Assembly: GCA_012032575.1 (NCBI GenBank)
Contig: JAAUSP010000025.1
Span: 1 to 26,539 of the forward strand
Direction: 5' to 3'
DNA: 26,539 nt
DNA from: Anaerolineales bacterium
Lineage (GTDB): Bacteria; Chloroflexota; Anaerolineae; 4572-78; J111
The translations under genes and the position numbers were made by a program. Positions within the stretch are counted from its first letter, which is position 1. Every line of letters starts with the position of its first letter. The notes beneath the pieces were generated by a model. That model did not search any database. It was not told where the DNA came from and was given only the letters and a program-made list of their open reading frames with translations. This document shows, piece after piece, positions 8,588 through 16,706 of the stretch.

Positions 8588-9083
8588 GAATTTTATTCCT
8601 CCGGCGATTCTCATTATTGCCACCCTGCTTCAATCCACGCTGTCCCCTTATATCAAAGTAAATGGCGTCCACCCTGACCTGGTTTTGGTGCTGGTCATCG
8701 GCTGGACAAGTTTACGGGGGTTGGGGGAAGGGTTTTCCTGGGCATTAATCGGCGGCTTGTGCCTGGATTTGCTCTCCGGCGGACCGTTTGGCCTTTTTAC
8801 CTTTGCCATGCTGGTGGCAGAATTTATCACCAGCTTGTTTCATGGGCGGCTTTTTGGCAGCAGTATTATTTTGCCTCTCAGCCTTACCTTTCCGTTAAGT
8901 ATACTTTTTAATGGCATGGCCCTGCTGATTCTGAATTTATTAGGCCGGCCTGTTATTTGGAATGAGACTCTCTCCTTTATCCTGGTGCCAGTGGCGCTTT
9001 TTAATACGGCGGCGATGTTATTTGTTTTTCCCCTGCTGTATTTGCTCAACCGCTGGTTGAATCCGCAACCTCTTTCATTCTAG
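8583..9083 (+). CDS. mreD: Rod shape-determining protein MreD, probable AUU start
   Basis: MreD is the polytopic membrane partner of MreC. Read from ATT at 8583 the product is 166 aa, the usual family length. Its first helix is KNFIPPAILIIATLLQSTL, then the family-like segment VNGVHPDLVLVLVIGWTSLRG, with about five transmembrane helices. No ATG, GTG or TTG exists in this frame between the stop at 8562-8564 and a TTG at 8685, which would delete the first helix. AGGAG at 8571-8575 lies 7 nt before the ATT, and the ATT overlaps the mreC stop as ATTAA, an arrangement typical of coupled genes. AUU starts are rare but known (infC). A sequencing error changing ATG to ATT is the main alternative. Confidence 0.85.
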   Translation: MKNFIPPAILIIATLLQSTLSPYIKVNGVHPDLVLVLVIGWTSLRGLGEGFSWALIGGLCLDLLSGGPFGLFTFAMLVAEFITSLFHGRLFGSSIILPLSLTFPLSILFNGMALLILNLLGRPVIWNETLSFILVPVALFNTAAMLFVFPLLYLLNRWLNPQPLSF

Positions 9084-9106
9084 TTTCTAAAATCCTGTTT
9101 CTATTG

Positions 9107-9112
9107 TATAAT
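9107..9112 (+). promoter_or_regulatory. -10 element directly before mrdA (possible leaderless transcript)
   Basis: A perfect TATAAT ends 8 nt before the mrdA ATG at 9121, so transcription would start at about 9118-9120. No Shine-Dalgarno lies between the two. The -35 region is weak. It offers a way to transcribe mrdA and the min genes independently of mreBCD. Confidence 0.5.
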
Positions 9113-9120
9113 TTACGGTC

Positions 9121-11534
9121 ATGACTGACTTTCAAATCCGCCTGCGTAGCTACCTGTTCCGGGGTATGGCCCTGATGGCCTTTTTAGTTTTGGCCACCCA
9201 ACTGTGGAATTTGCAGGTAGTCCAGGGTGAAACCTACAAAGCTCTGGCCGATGCCAACCGCTTCCGTTTGAACCAGGTGCCGGCGGCGCGCGGGGTGGTT
9301 TATGATCGCAACGACGATCTGCTGGTGCGCAACCGGCCCACCTATAACGTGGTCATTATTCCGGCTTACCTGCCTGAAGATTCGACCGCCGAGGCCAAAG
9401 TTTTTGCCCGCCTGTCGGAACTGTTGAATTTGCCCATCACCACCCGGATTGAGCCGGTGGTGGGCGCGAACAATGGCTATTTTCAAGCCATTACCCATCA
9501 TCAGTTTAACCGGCAACTGAGCCGGCAAATTATCAATCCGCGCAGCCGTCAGTTGGCCAATGCCCCGCTGGGTCTGCGCGATGCGGCCAACCAAAATCGT
9601 ATTTTGGCCCCCTTTTTTCCGGTCACCGTGGCCACCGATGTTGATCCGGTGATTGTGGCAAAAATTGAAGAGGAGCGCATCAGCTTGCCCGGCGTCTCCA
9701 TCGAAGCCTCACCCACGCGGGATTATCTGTATGGCGAACTGTTGAGCCATCTGATTGGTTATGTGGGACCGATCCCGGCGGAACAATTCCCCGACTATGA
9801 CAGCCAGGGCTATGAACTGACCGACAGCATTGGCCTGGCCGGCCTCGAAGCGAGCTATGAAGCCTGGCTGCACGGTATCAAGGGTCTGGAAAGCATCGAA
9901 GTGGACGTGACCGGCCAGAAGATCAGAACGGTCAGCGAGAGTATTGAAGTCAAGCCCGGTCACAATTTGCGTTTATCCCTTGACCTGGGTTTGCAACAGG
10001 CCACCGCCGACGCTTTGCAGGAACAAATGGATGAAGTCGGCTCTAATCAGGGCGTGGCGATTGCCATGAACCCGCAGACAGGTGAAATCCTGGCCATGGT
10101 TTCGCTGCCCAGTTTTGATAACAACAGTTTTGCCCGGGGCATTTCGGCCAGAGAACTGTCGCTGTTGAGTGAAAATCCCTGGACCCCGCTGGTCAATCAC
10201 GCGATTGCCGGCCTGTATCCGCCCGGTTCTACCTTTAAAATTATTCCGGCAGCGGGGGCGCTGCAAGAACGGGCGGTTTATTCGGATACCATCTTTGTTG
10301 ACGAAGGTACCCTTTACCTGCCCAACCAATTTGAGCCTGACAATCTTGATTTGGCCCAGCCCTTTTTTTGCTGGCTGCGAACCGGCCACGGGCCGGTGAA
10401 CCTGGTCGCAGCCCTGGCTTTTTCTTGCGACGTTTATTTCTATCAGGTCGGTGGCGGCTACTATCCCACCGAATACGAGGGCCTGGGCCTGGAGCGGATG
10501 GGCAAATATGCCGAAATGTTCGGGCTGGGCGAGCCGACCGGCATTGACATTCCCGGCGAAGTGGGCGGACTGGTACCCAATCAAAAATGGAAGCGGCTCA
10601 ACTATTCTGAAGCCTGGTTGACCGGCGATACCTATAACCTGTCTATCGGTCAGGGGTTTGCGCTGGCCACACCGCTGCAAATGGTCAATGCTTATGCCGC
10701 TATTGCCAATGGCGGAACCCTTTACCGGCCTTACCTGGTCAAGGAAATTCTGGATGCCGACGACAATGTGGTTAAAGTGAATGAGCCGCAGGTGATCCGC
10801 AAGCTGACTATTGAGCCGCAATTTATGGCCCTGATCCAGGAAGGTCTGCGCGATGTTATTGCCTGGGAGGCCGGCACGGCTCACGATCAGTTTGATGTGC
10901 CGGGGATTATCGCCTCGGGCAAAACCGGTACCGCCGAATTTTGTGACCGCTATCCTCAATGCCTGGACCGGGATGGCCGGGTCAAAACCAGTCACGCCTG
11001 GTTTGCCTCCTACGCGCCGAGTAATAATCCTACCATTGCCACCATTGTATTTGTGTACGGCGGTGGGGCAGCCCTTGAAGGGTCGGAAGTGGCGGTGCCG
11101 ATAACCAACAAAATGCTGCGCTACTACTTCAACATCCCGGAGGAAGAGGAAGAAGCCGAACCTGAAGAAACCGAGGAAATCCTCCCGGCTATTTCGCCCG
11201 AAACAACCTTCGAGGTACGGCTGCTGGGCACCGACACCTGGAGCAGCGACAAGGCCAGTGTGTCCGGCTTTGTCCTCGACGCCGCAGGCCAGGGCGTGCC
11301 GGATGTTTTAATTGATATCCTGGTAAACGGCCAGGTGGTGGCTCAAATTAAGTCGGGCCTGACCGGCCAATTCGATTACACCGAACTGGACCAGAACCTG
11401 GCCTCAAATTGGGCGCTGCGTTTGCCCGATTATGCCGGCGCGCGTCGTTATCGCTGGAAGTTGGCAATGGGCTGCGCTATCTGGTAGAATTTAAGGCTCA
11501 ACCGGCGGCGGAGGCTGTTGTAGCCGAAAATTAG
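9121..11534 (+). CDS. mrdA: Penicillin-binding protein 2 with C-terminal beta-domain extension (one frameshift)
   Basis: PBP2 is the class B transpeptidase of the elongasome, working with RodA. One N-terminal anchor helix (about 13-30), a dimerisation/pedestal domain (about 55-240) and a transpeptidase domain (about 290-665) are visible. Active-site motifs are S370-T-F-K373, S435-C-D437 and K601-T-G603. Beyond the enzyme lie an acidic linker (about 674-690, EEEEEAEPEETEE) and a predicted extracellular beta-sandwich (about 695-800, VSGFVLDAAGQGVPD), resembling carboxypeptidase-regulatory or Ig-like modules. The uncorrected frame ends at 11487 with an unconvincing Arg/Trp tail. One missing base at about 11434-11446 would give SLSLEVGNGLRYLVEF and a stop at 11534, for 804 aa in total. 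The extension is unusual for PBP2. Confidence 0.88.
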
Positions 11535-11608
11535 AAAATTAGAAAATTCGGAGATTAGAGATTGGAGATTGATTAATGTCAATCTCTAATCTCCAATCTC
11601 TAATCTCT
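11527..11608. repeat. Short-word tandem repeat and long palindrome between mrdA and minC
   Basis: It begins with an 8-bp tandem unit AAAATTAG (11527-11546). The palindrome follows: left arm 11550-11572 built of GAGATTAGAGATTGGAGATTGA, right arm 11579-11608 built of the complementary AATCTC/AATCTCC words, with a 6-nt centre and a 7-nt bulge. The proposed mrdA stop falls in the tandem part. Transcribed, it would form a strong hairpin just before minC. It has no U-run and so is not a typical terminator. Confidence 0.75.
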
Positions 11609-11635
11609 ACCTTCAATAACAAACGAGACGTTTTA

Positions 11636-12307
11636 ATGTCGAGTGACCGTATTAACATTAAAGGCACCAGTGACGGCCTGATTATCACGCTGGGGGCGGG
11701 TGCATGGCCGGTGCTGGTGGATGAATTGGAGCAGCGCCTGGCTGAAAAAGCATCCTTCTTTAAAGGAGGCCGGGTTGGGCTGGCGGTTGGCTCTCGGCAG
11801 CTAACGCTCCAGGAATTGGAGCAGTTTGGCCAAACCCTCGACCGCCATCATGTGACCCTCTGGGCCGTGGAGAGCGAGTCGCCTGATACCCAGGAAGCGG
11901 CTGCTCAGTTGGGTCTGGAAATTGGCCTGGGGCTGCCGGTTAGACCGGCGGCTTCCCCCCCCGCAGCCCCGGCGACACAGGGGGACGCCATGCTGGTGCA
12001 GCGCACTCTGCGTTCCGGGCAGGTCGTCCACCATCCGGGCCACGTTGTTGTGATTGGCGATGTGAATCCGGGGGCGGAGATTCGCGCGGGGGGTAGCGTG
12101 GTGGTCTGGGGGCGGCTGCGGGGGACGGTCCACGCCGGAAGCGGGGGTGATAAAAATGCGGTGGTGTGTGCCCTGCAACTATCGCCCACCCAGCTTCGTA
12201 TCGGCGATTATATTACCCGTTCACCCGCCGATGACACGGACCACGACATTGTGCCGGAAATGGCCTCAGTGCAAGGGGGTCAGATTGTGGCCGAGCCGTG
12301 GAAGTGA
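11636..12307 (+). CDS. minC: Septum site-determining protein MinC
   Basis: MinC inhibits FtsZ ring assembly away from midcell and is recruited to the membrane by MinD. The 223-aa protein has the N-terminal FtsZ-inhibitory domain (about 3-100, beginning INIKGTSDGLIITL) and the C-terminal beta-helix that dimerises and binds MinD (about 120-220: GHVVVIGDVNPGAEIRAGGS, VVWGRLRGTVHAG). An Ala/Pro linker joins them. The ATG at 11636 was preferred to an in-frame ATG at 11576, because the upstream codons are pure intergenic repeat and the MinC family begins here. Only a weak GAGACG precedes it. Confidence 0.93.
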   Translation: MSSDRINIKGTSDGLIITLGAGAWPVLVDELEQRLAEKASFFKGGRVGLAVGSRQLTLQELEQFGQTLDRHHVTLWAVESESPDTQEAAAQLGLEIGLGLPVRPAASPPAAPATQGDAMLVQRTLRSGQVVHHPGHVVVIGDVNPGAEIRAGGSVVVWGRLRGTVHAGSGGDKNAVVCALQLSPTQLRIGDYITRSPADDTDHDIVPEMASVQGGQIVAEPWK

Positions 12308-12318
12308 CAAGTAAAATA

Positions 12319-12372
12319 GGCGAATGGCGAATAATATCTTTTCGCCACGCTTTGCGGTTCATTCGCCATTCG
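12319..12372. repeat. GGCGAAT-word inverted repeat between minC and minD
   Basis: CGAATGGCGAAT (12321-12332) is the exact complement of ATTCGCCATTCG (12361-12372), with 28 nt between. The same 12-mer ATTCGCCATTCG occurs before gltX at 15071-15082. It does not belong to minD, whose start is at 12423. Confidence 0.75.
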
Positions 12373-12422
12373 TTGAATCATATCGTAAATTAAAATTTAA
12401 ACTTAGAAATCGGGAAGAGACT

Positions 12423-13220
12423 ATGAGCGCAGTCGTTATAACCATAACTTCGGGTAAGGGTGGCGTTGGTAAAACCACAACCACCGCTAATTTAAGTACA
12501 GCCCTGGCGGCGCAGGGCAAAAAGGTTGTAGCGATTGACGCCGACATTGGCCTGCGTAACCTGGACGTAGTTATGGGCCTGGAAAACCGCATTGTCTATG
12601 ATCTGGTCAACGTGGTTGAAGGAACATGCCGGCTGCGCCAGGCGATGATTAAAGATAAGCGGCTGGAAGAGCTGTATCTGATCCCGGCGGCCCAATCCCG
12701 CGATAAAACAGCGGTGACGCCGGGGGATATGATTGAGGTTTGCAACCAGTTGCGGCCCGATTTTGATTACATTCTGATTGACTCGCCGGCCGGGATTGAG
12801 CAGGGTTTCAAAAATGCGGTCGCTCCGGCTGATCGCGTGGTGATTGTAACCACGCCCGAAGTATCGGCGGTGCGCGACGCGGACCGGATTATTGGTTTGA
12901 TCGAAGCCGAAGAGAAAGGCCCGGCTGATTTGATTGTCAACCGGCTGCGTCTTGACATGGTCAAGCGCGGCGATATGCTCAATACCAGTGATGTGATGGA
13001 TATTCTGGCAATTAACCTGATCGGTATTGTGCCCGACGACGAGGCGATTATTGTTTCGACTAATAAAGGCCGGCCGGTGGTGATGGAAAATGGGGCGATG
13101 TCCGGGCAGGCTTATCGCAATATTGCCCGGCGTCTCACCGGCGAAGAAGTTCCCTTCCTGAACCTCGAAGAAGGTAACTCATTCATTAAGCGGCTTACAA
13201 AATTTTTCAAAGCATCTTAG
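12423..13220 (+). CDS. minD: Septum site-determining ATPase MinD
   Basis: MinD is a ParA-type ATPase that dimerises on the membrane with ATP, carries MinC and is released by MinE. The 265-aa protein has the deviant Walker A SGKGGVGKTT with signature lysine K12 and catalytic-site K17. It also has DADIGLRNLDVVMGLE, the Walker B-like DYILIDSPAGIE, and a C-terminal amphipathic membrane-targeting helix (NSFIKRLTKFFKAS). The ATG at 12423 was chosen over one at 12324: GGGAAGAG lies just upstream, the protein then begins at the first strand as usual, and the extra upstream codons are repeat sequence. Confidence 0.96.
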   Translation: MSAVVITITSGKGGVGKTTTTANLSTALAAQGKKVVAIDADIGLRNLDVVMGLENRIVYDLVNVVEGTCRLRQAMIKDKRLEELYLIPAAQSRDKTAVTPGDMIEVCNQLRPDFDYILIDSPAGIEQGFKNAVAPADRVVIVTTPEVSAVRDADRIIGLIEAEEKGPADLIVNRLRLDMVKRGDMLNTSDVMDILAINLIGIVPDDEAIIVSTNKGRPVVMENGAMSGQAYRNIARRLTGEEVPFLNLEEGNSFIKRLTKFFKAS

Positions 13221-13238
13221 GACACAGGAGTCTGGCTT

Positions 13239-13499
13239 ATGAATATGCTCAATCGGCTGCTGGGTCGAGGGGAACCGTCGAGTCGGGATATTGCCAAAGA
13301 CCGCTTGCGTCTGGTACTGGTGCAGGATCGGGTCAATCTGTCTTCGGAAAAAATGAATGAGCTGAAAGACGAATTAATTAAAGTGATTTCAAAATATGTT
13401 GAAATTGACCGGGATGGCATAGAAATTTCGCTTACCCAGAACGCCCGCCAGAGCCGTCTGACGGCCAATATTCCGGTGGTCGGGGCGCGGCAAAAATAA
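13239..13499 (+). CDS. minE: Min topological specificity factor MinE
   Basis: MinE stimulates MinD ATPase and restricts MinCD to the poles. The 86-aa length is typical. The N-terminal MNMLNRLLGR is the membrane-binding segment, KDRLRLVLVQDRVNLS the MinD-contact region, and MNELKDELIKVISKYVEID with GIEISL the dimerisation domain. A CAGGAG ribosome site precedes the ATG, which lies 18 bp after minD. rodA follows after 3 bp. Confidence 0.95.
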   Translation: MNMLNRLLGRGEPSSRDIAKDRLRLVLVQDRVNLSSEKMNELKDELIKVISKYVEIDRDGIEISLTQNARQSRLTANIPVVGARQK

Positions 13500-13502
13500 T
13501 AT

Positions 13503-14603
13503 ATGGATCGCAGAATTTGGCGGCAATTTGACCTGGTACTGGTCGGGATTGCCGTATTATTAATTTTATATGGCGTGATTATGATTTACAGCGCCAATCA
13601 AAATCAGGAAGATTTGCGCGACCTGTGGCAGACCCAATTAACCCGTGCCGGGATTGGCCTGGTTTTGCTGGTTTTGATTGCAGCGATTGATTACCGCTGG
13701 TATGCCTCGCTTTACAAACCGCTGTATGTAGTCATGTTGGGCCTGCTGACCACCCTGTTCATCGCCGCCGAATTAACCGCCGGCACCCTGCGCTGGCTCG
13801 ATTTCCGTCTATTTCCCGTTCAACCCAGTGAGATTGCCAAAATCGTGGTCGTGGTAGTCACGGCCAAAATTCTGGCGGACCGCGATGGGCAAATGGACAA
13901 GCTGAAAAATTTATTCTTTTCACTGATGATCGTAGTCCCGCCGATTATTCTCATCTATCTGCAGCCCGACCTGGGGACGACCATTATTGTTGTGGTAACC
14001 TGGTTTATCATGGCCCTGATGGCCGGCGTGCATTGGTTTCACGTAGGCTTATTGGGGCTGGCCGGAATCATCGCCAGTCCGGTGGTCTGGCTGACCATGG
14101 CCGACTACCAGCGTGAGCGGCTTATGCTTTTTCTTGACCCGCAGAGCGATCCTGATGCCTATTACAATATTCAGCAGGCCCTGATCAGTATCGGCTCCGG
14201 CGGGATGTTGGGCAAAGGCTTCAGCATTGGCACCCAAAACCAGCTTCACTTTTTACGGGTTCGCCACACCGATTTTATTTTCTCGGTCATCGGCGAGGAG
14301 TTGGGGCTGCTCGGTTCGCTGCTGCTGTTTGGCCTTATTTTGGCCCTCATCTGGCGCATTATCCGGGCCTCCGATTTAACCGGCGACCCTTTTGGCCGGC
14401 TGATCTGTATCGGCGTGGCGGCGGTGATCTTTTTTCAATCGTTTGTCAACCTGGGAGTCAACCTGGGCTTGCTGCCGGTTACGGGTACGCCCTTACCGTT
14501 TGTCAGCTACGGGGGCAGCTCGTTGATCGCCTTTTTAATTTCGCTGGGGCTGGTGCAAAGCGTCTTGATGCGCCGCAAGGCCCTCGATTTCGAGGAGGTC
14601 TGA
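13503..14603 (+). CDS. rodA: SEDS peptidoglycan glycosyltransferase RodA
   Basis: RodA polymerises lipid II into glycan strands, paired with PBP2 in cell elongation. The 366-aa polytopic protein has about ten transmembrane helices and the SEDS signatures VQPSEIAKI, LQPDLGTTIIV, GSGGMLGKGF and FVSYGGSSLIAF. The catalytic Asp is probably D257 in HTDFIFSVIGEELG. It could in principle be FtsW, but company with mreBCD, mrdA and no ftsQAZ favours RodA. The ATG follows the minE stop after 3 bp, and its own stop overlaps the next ATG (TGATG), so the run minE-rodA-membrane protein is tightly coupled. Confidence 0.94.
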   Translation: MDRRIWRQFDLVLVGIAVLLILYGVIMIYSANQNQEDLRDLWQTQLTRAGIGLVLLVLIAAIDYRWYASLYKPLYVVMLGLLTTLFIAAELTAGTLRWLDFRLFPVQPSEIAKIVVVVVTAKILADRDGQMDKLKNLFFSLMIVVPPIILIYLQPDLGTTIIVVVTWFIMALMAGVHWFHVGLLGLAGIIASPVVWLTMADYQRERLMLFLDPQSDPDAYYNIQQALISIGSGGMLGKGFSIGTQNQLHFLRVRHTDFIFSVIGEELGLLGSLLLFGLILALIWRIIRASDLTGDPFGRLICIGVAAVIFFQSFVNLGVNLGLLPVTGTPLPFVSYGGSSLIAFLISLGLVQSVLMRRKALDFEEV

Positions 14604-15064
14604 TGAACGAGCTGACTGCATTTGTCGAGCGGCGGTGGGGCAGTTGGGGTATTTTTATTTTGGGGCTTTGGGCGGTGGTTCTGGCTTTGGTGGCGTTGGC
14701 CCGGTTGGTGCTCTTGTCGGCGGTGGTGGGATCGAGCAATCAGAATGTAAGCCAGGGCCAAATCTGGGTTGTTTTTATTCTCAACATGCTTTTGGCTTTG
14801 GCGTTTGCCGCCTGCGCCTATGGCTTGTGGACCCGTAGGCATTGGAGCCGGCTCCTTTTTATGGGCTGTATTGCGGTTTGGGCTGTTTTTTACATGGTCG
14901 CTTTATTTACCTCAACGACGCCATTAGCCGACAAAGATTTTACCCCAGGCAGCCTGGCTTTTAATCTCGTTCCATATCTGGGCGGGGTTATCGTATCCAT
15001 TTGGTACTTAAATTTAGATCACATCAAAACCTTATTTGATAAAAACGAAGCGGCGGATCAGTAA
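14603..15064 (+). CDS. Small four-helix membrane protein of unknown function
   Basis: I do not recognise a family. The 153-aa product has about four transmembrane segments (around 15-42, 55-78, 84-106 and 120-140), separated by short polar loops, and a charged C-terminus (DHIKTLFDKNEAADQ). The ATG overlaps the rodA stop by one base and is preceded by GAGGAGG, so it is translationally coupled to rodA and expressed with the elongasome/Min cluster. The position suggests a role at the envelope, but the sequence gives no mechanism. Base composition resembles its neighbours. Confidence 0.8.
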   Translation: MNELTAFVERRWGSWGIFILGLWAVVLALVALARLVLLSAVVGSSNQNVSQGQIWVVFILNMLLALAFAACAYGLWTRRHWSRLLFMGCIAVWAVFYMVALFTSTTPLADKDFTPGSLAFNLVPYLGGVIVSIWYLNLDHIKTLFDKNEAADQ

Positions 15065-15070
15065 ATGATA

Positions 15071-15097
15071 ATTCGCCATTCGCTCATTCGCCATTCC
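15071..15097. repeat. Direct repeat ATTCGCCATTC before gltX
   Basis: Two copies of ATTCGCCATTC with a 15-bp period (15071 and 15086) lie between the membrane protein and gltX. They share a 12-mer with the minC-minD repeat at 12361-12372. The second inverted arm found at the min locus is absent here. Confidence 0.6.
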
Positions 15098-15114
15098 TTT
15101 AAGGATGAAAAGTA

Positions 15115-16600
15115 ATGACAACTTCTTCTGTCCCGGTGCGAGTTCGCTACGCCCCCAGCCCCACCGGCGATTTTCACGTCGGCGGCGCTCGCACGGCGCT
15201 TTTTAATTATCTCTTCGCCCGCCACCACGGGGGAACCTTTCTGCTGCGTATCGAAGATACCGACCAGAAACGCTACAATCCCGACGCCCTGACCTGGCTG
15301 CTCAACGGACTGCGTTACCTGGGATTGGATTGGGATGAAGGCCCGGAAGTCGGCGGGAACTACGGCCCGTATGTCCAAACCGAACGCTTAGACATCTACC
15401 AGAAATATTGCCAACAACTGGTCGAGCAAGGCCGGGCCTATCCATGTTTCTGCACCCCCGAACGCCTCGAAGCCGCCTCGCAGGAACGCCAGAAACAGGG
15501 GCTGTCGTCCGGGTATGATCGCTTCTGCCGGGATATTGATCCGGCGGAGGCCGCTCGGCGGGTGGCGGCGGGCGAAAGCCACACCATTCGCCTCAAGCTG
15601 CCGCTCGACGGCGAAATCACCGTTCATGATTTGATTCGGGGCGACATTACCTTCCAGAACTCCACCCTTCAGGATGCGGTCATGATGAAATCCGACGGCA
15701 TTCCGACCTATCACCTGGCCAACATCGTGGACGACCATCTGATGGAAATTAGCCACGTTCTGCGCGGCGATGAGTGGGTCAATAGCCTGCCTCTGCACAT
15801 TCACCTCTACAATGCTTTCGGCTGGCAGCGCCCCTGATGGCCCATCTGCCGCTGATCCTCAACCCCACCGGCAAAGGCAAGATGAGCAAACGGGAAGAGC
15901 GCGCCCCCGATGGCCGGCTGCTGCCGGTTTTTGTGCGTACCTTCGAGGAAAAGGGCTACCTGCCCGAAGCGATGGTCAACTATCTGGCCCTGCTGGGCTG
16001 GAGTTACGACGATAAAACCGAAATCATGAGCCGGGAGGAATTGATCGAGCGTTTCAGCCTGGAGCGGGTCAACCCTTCCCCGGCGGCCTGGAACTACGAC
16101 AAACTTGACCATTTCGACGGTCTTTACATTCGCAGCCTGCCGGTTGACGATTTAACGGATCGGCTGCTGCCTTTTGTCACCGCCGCCGGCATCAACGCTG
16201 AGTGGGAGACGCTGCTCAAAATCACCCCGCTCATCCGGGAACGGCTGACTGTCCTCAGTGATGCCCCGCAGTGGGTAGATTTCTTTTTGTGGATGAACTG
16301 CCCGACTATGATCTGAACCTGCTGGTCCCGCAAAAAATGAGCCTGGCCGAGATACCCAACCTGCTCCAGCGTGCCCGCGTGATTCTGGCCCAAACCGATT
16401 TCACCCACGATGCACTCGATCAGGCCCTCCGCGCCGAAGCCCAAACCCTGGGCATAAAACCCGGCCAGATGTTCCAGCCCATTCGCGTGGCCGTTTGCGG
16501 CAAAGTGGTCGCCCCACCGTTGTTTGAAACATTGGCAATTTTGGGCCGGGAAAAAGCATTGCCGCGAATGGATCGGGCGTTGGCGCGGCTCCGACCATAG
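15115..16600 (+). CDS. gltX: Glutamyl-tRNA synthetase (two frameshifts)
   Basis: GluRS charges tRNA-Glu in the cytoplasm. The class I signatures are present: APSPTGDFHVGGARTALFN (HIGH equivalent H21-V-G-G) and GKGKMSKRE (KMSKS equivalent). The frame breaks twice. The first is at 15831-15834 (CCCC), where one extra C restores GWQRP-LMAHLPLILNPTGKGK. The second is at about 16280-16288 (TTTCTTTTT), where one extra T restores WVDFLFVDELPDYDL. The restored protein is 495 aa, normal for bacterial GluRS, with the anticodon-binding C-terminus intact (GIKPGQMFQPIRVAVCGKV). Both changes are single-base losses in homopolymers of an essential gene, so sequence error is much likelier than a pseudogene. 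Start ATG has AAGGATG 7 nt upstream. Confidence 0.9.
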
Positions 16601-16655
16601 GCGCACCCGCCCCATACTTAAGGAAATTACCTTGCTGGTATAGCTTGCAAAAACC

Positions 16656-16664
16656 TGCTACAAT
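16656..16664 (+). promoter_or_regulatory. Extended -10 promoter for glnS
   Basis: TGCTACAAT gives a -10 TACAAT at 16659-16664 with the TGn extension. No well-spaced -35 is visible (TTGCTG at 16632 is too far). The transcript would start near 16671 and include the GAGGAGAAGAAGG ribosome region. Confidence 0.45.
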
Positions 16665-16706
16665 TTCTGGCTACAGCAATTTCGAGGAGAAGAAGGTTTT
16701 ACGCTC

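Noticed and set aside
8685..9083. Short MreD starting at TTG 8685
   Set aside because: It would lose the first transmembrane helix and the PDLVL segment start. Homologous sequence continues upstream to 8583.
9973..10995. A 340-codon open frame on the minus strand opposite mrdA
   Set aside because: It is antisense to the transpeptidase domain with clear active-site motifs. It has no recognisable domain, and its length follows from codon bias of mrdA.
12324..12422. N-terminal extension of MinD and the similar one of MinC (11576-11635)
   Set aside because: Both are encoded by or next to intergenic repeats and precede the normal family starts, which carry the better-placed start codons.
15115..16600. 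gltX as a pseudogene or split gene
   Set aside because: Both breaks are one-base losses in homopolymers, the restored protein is full length with all motifs, and the gene is essential.
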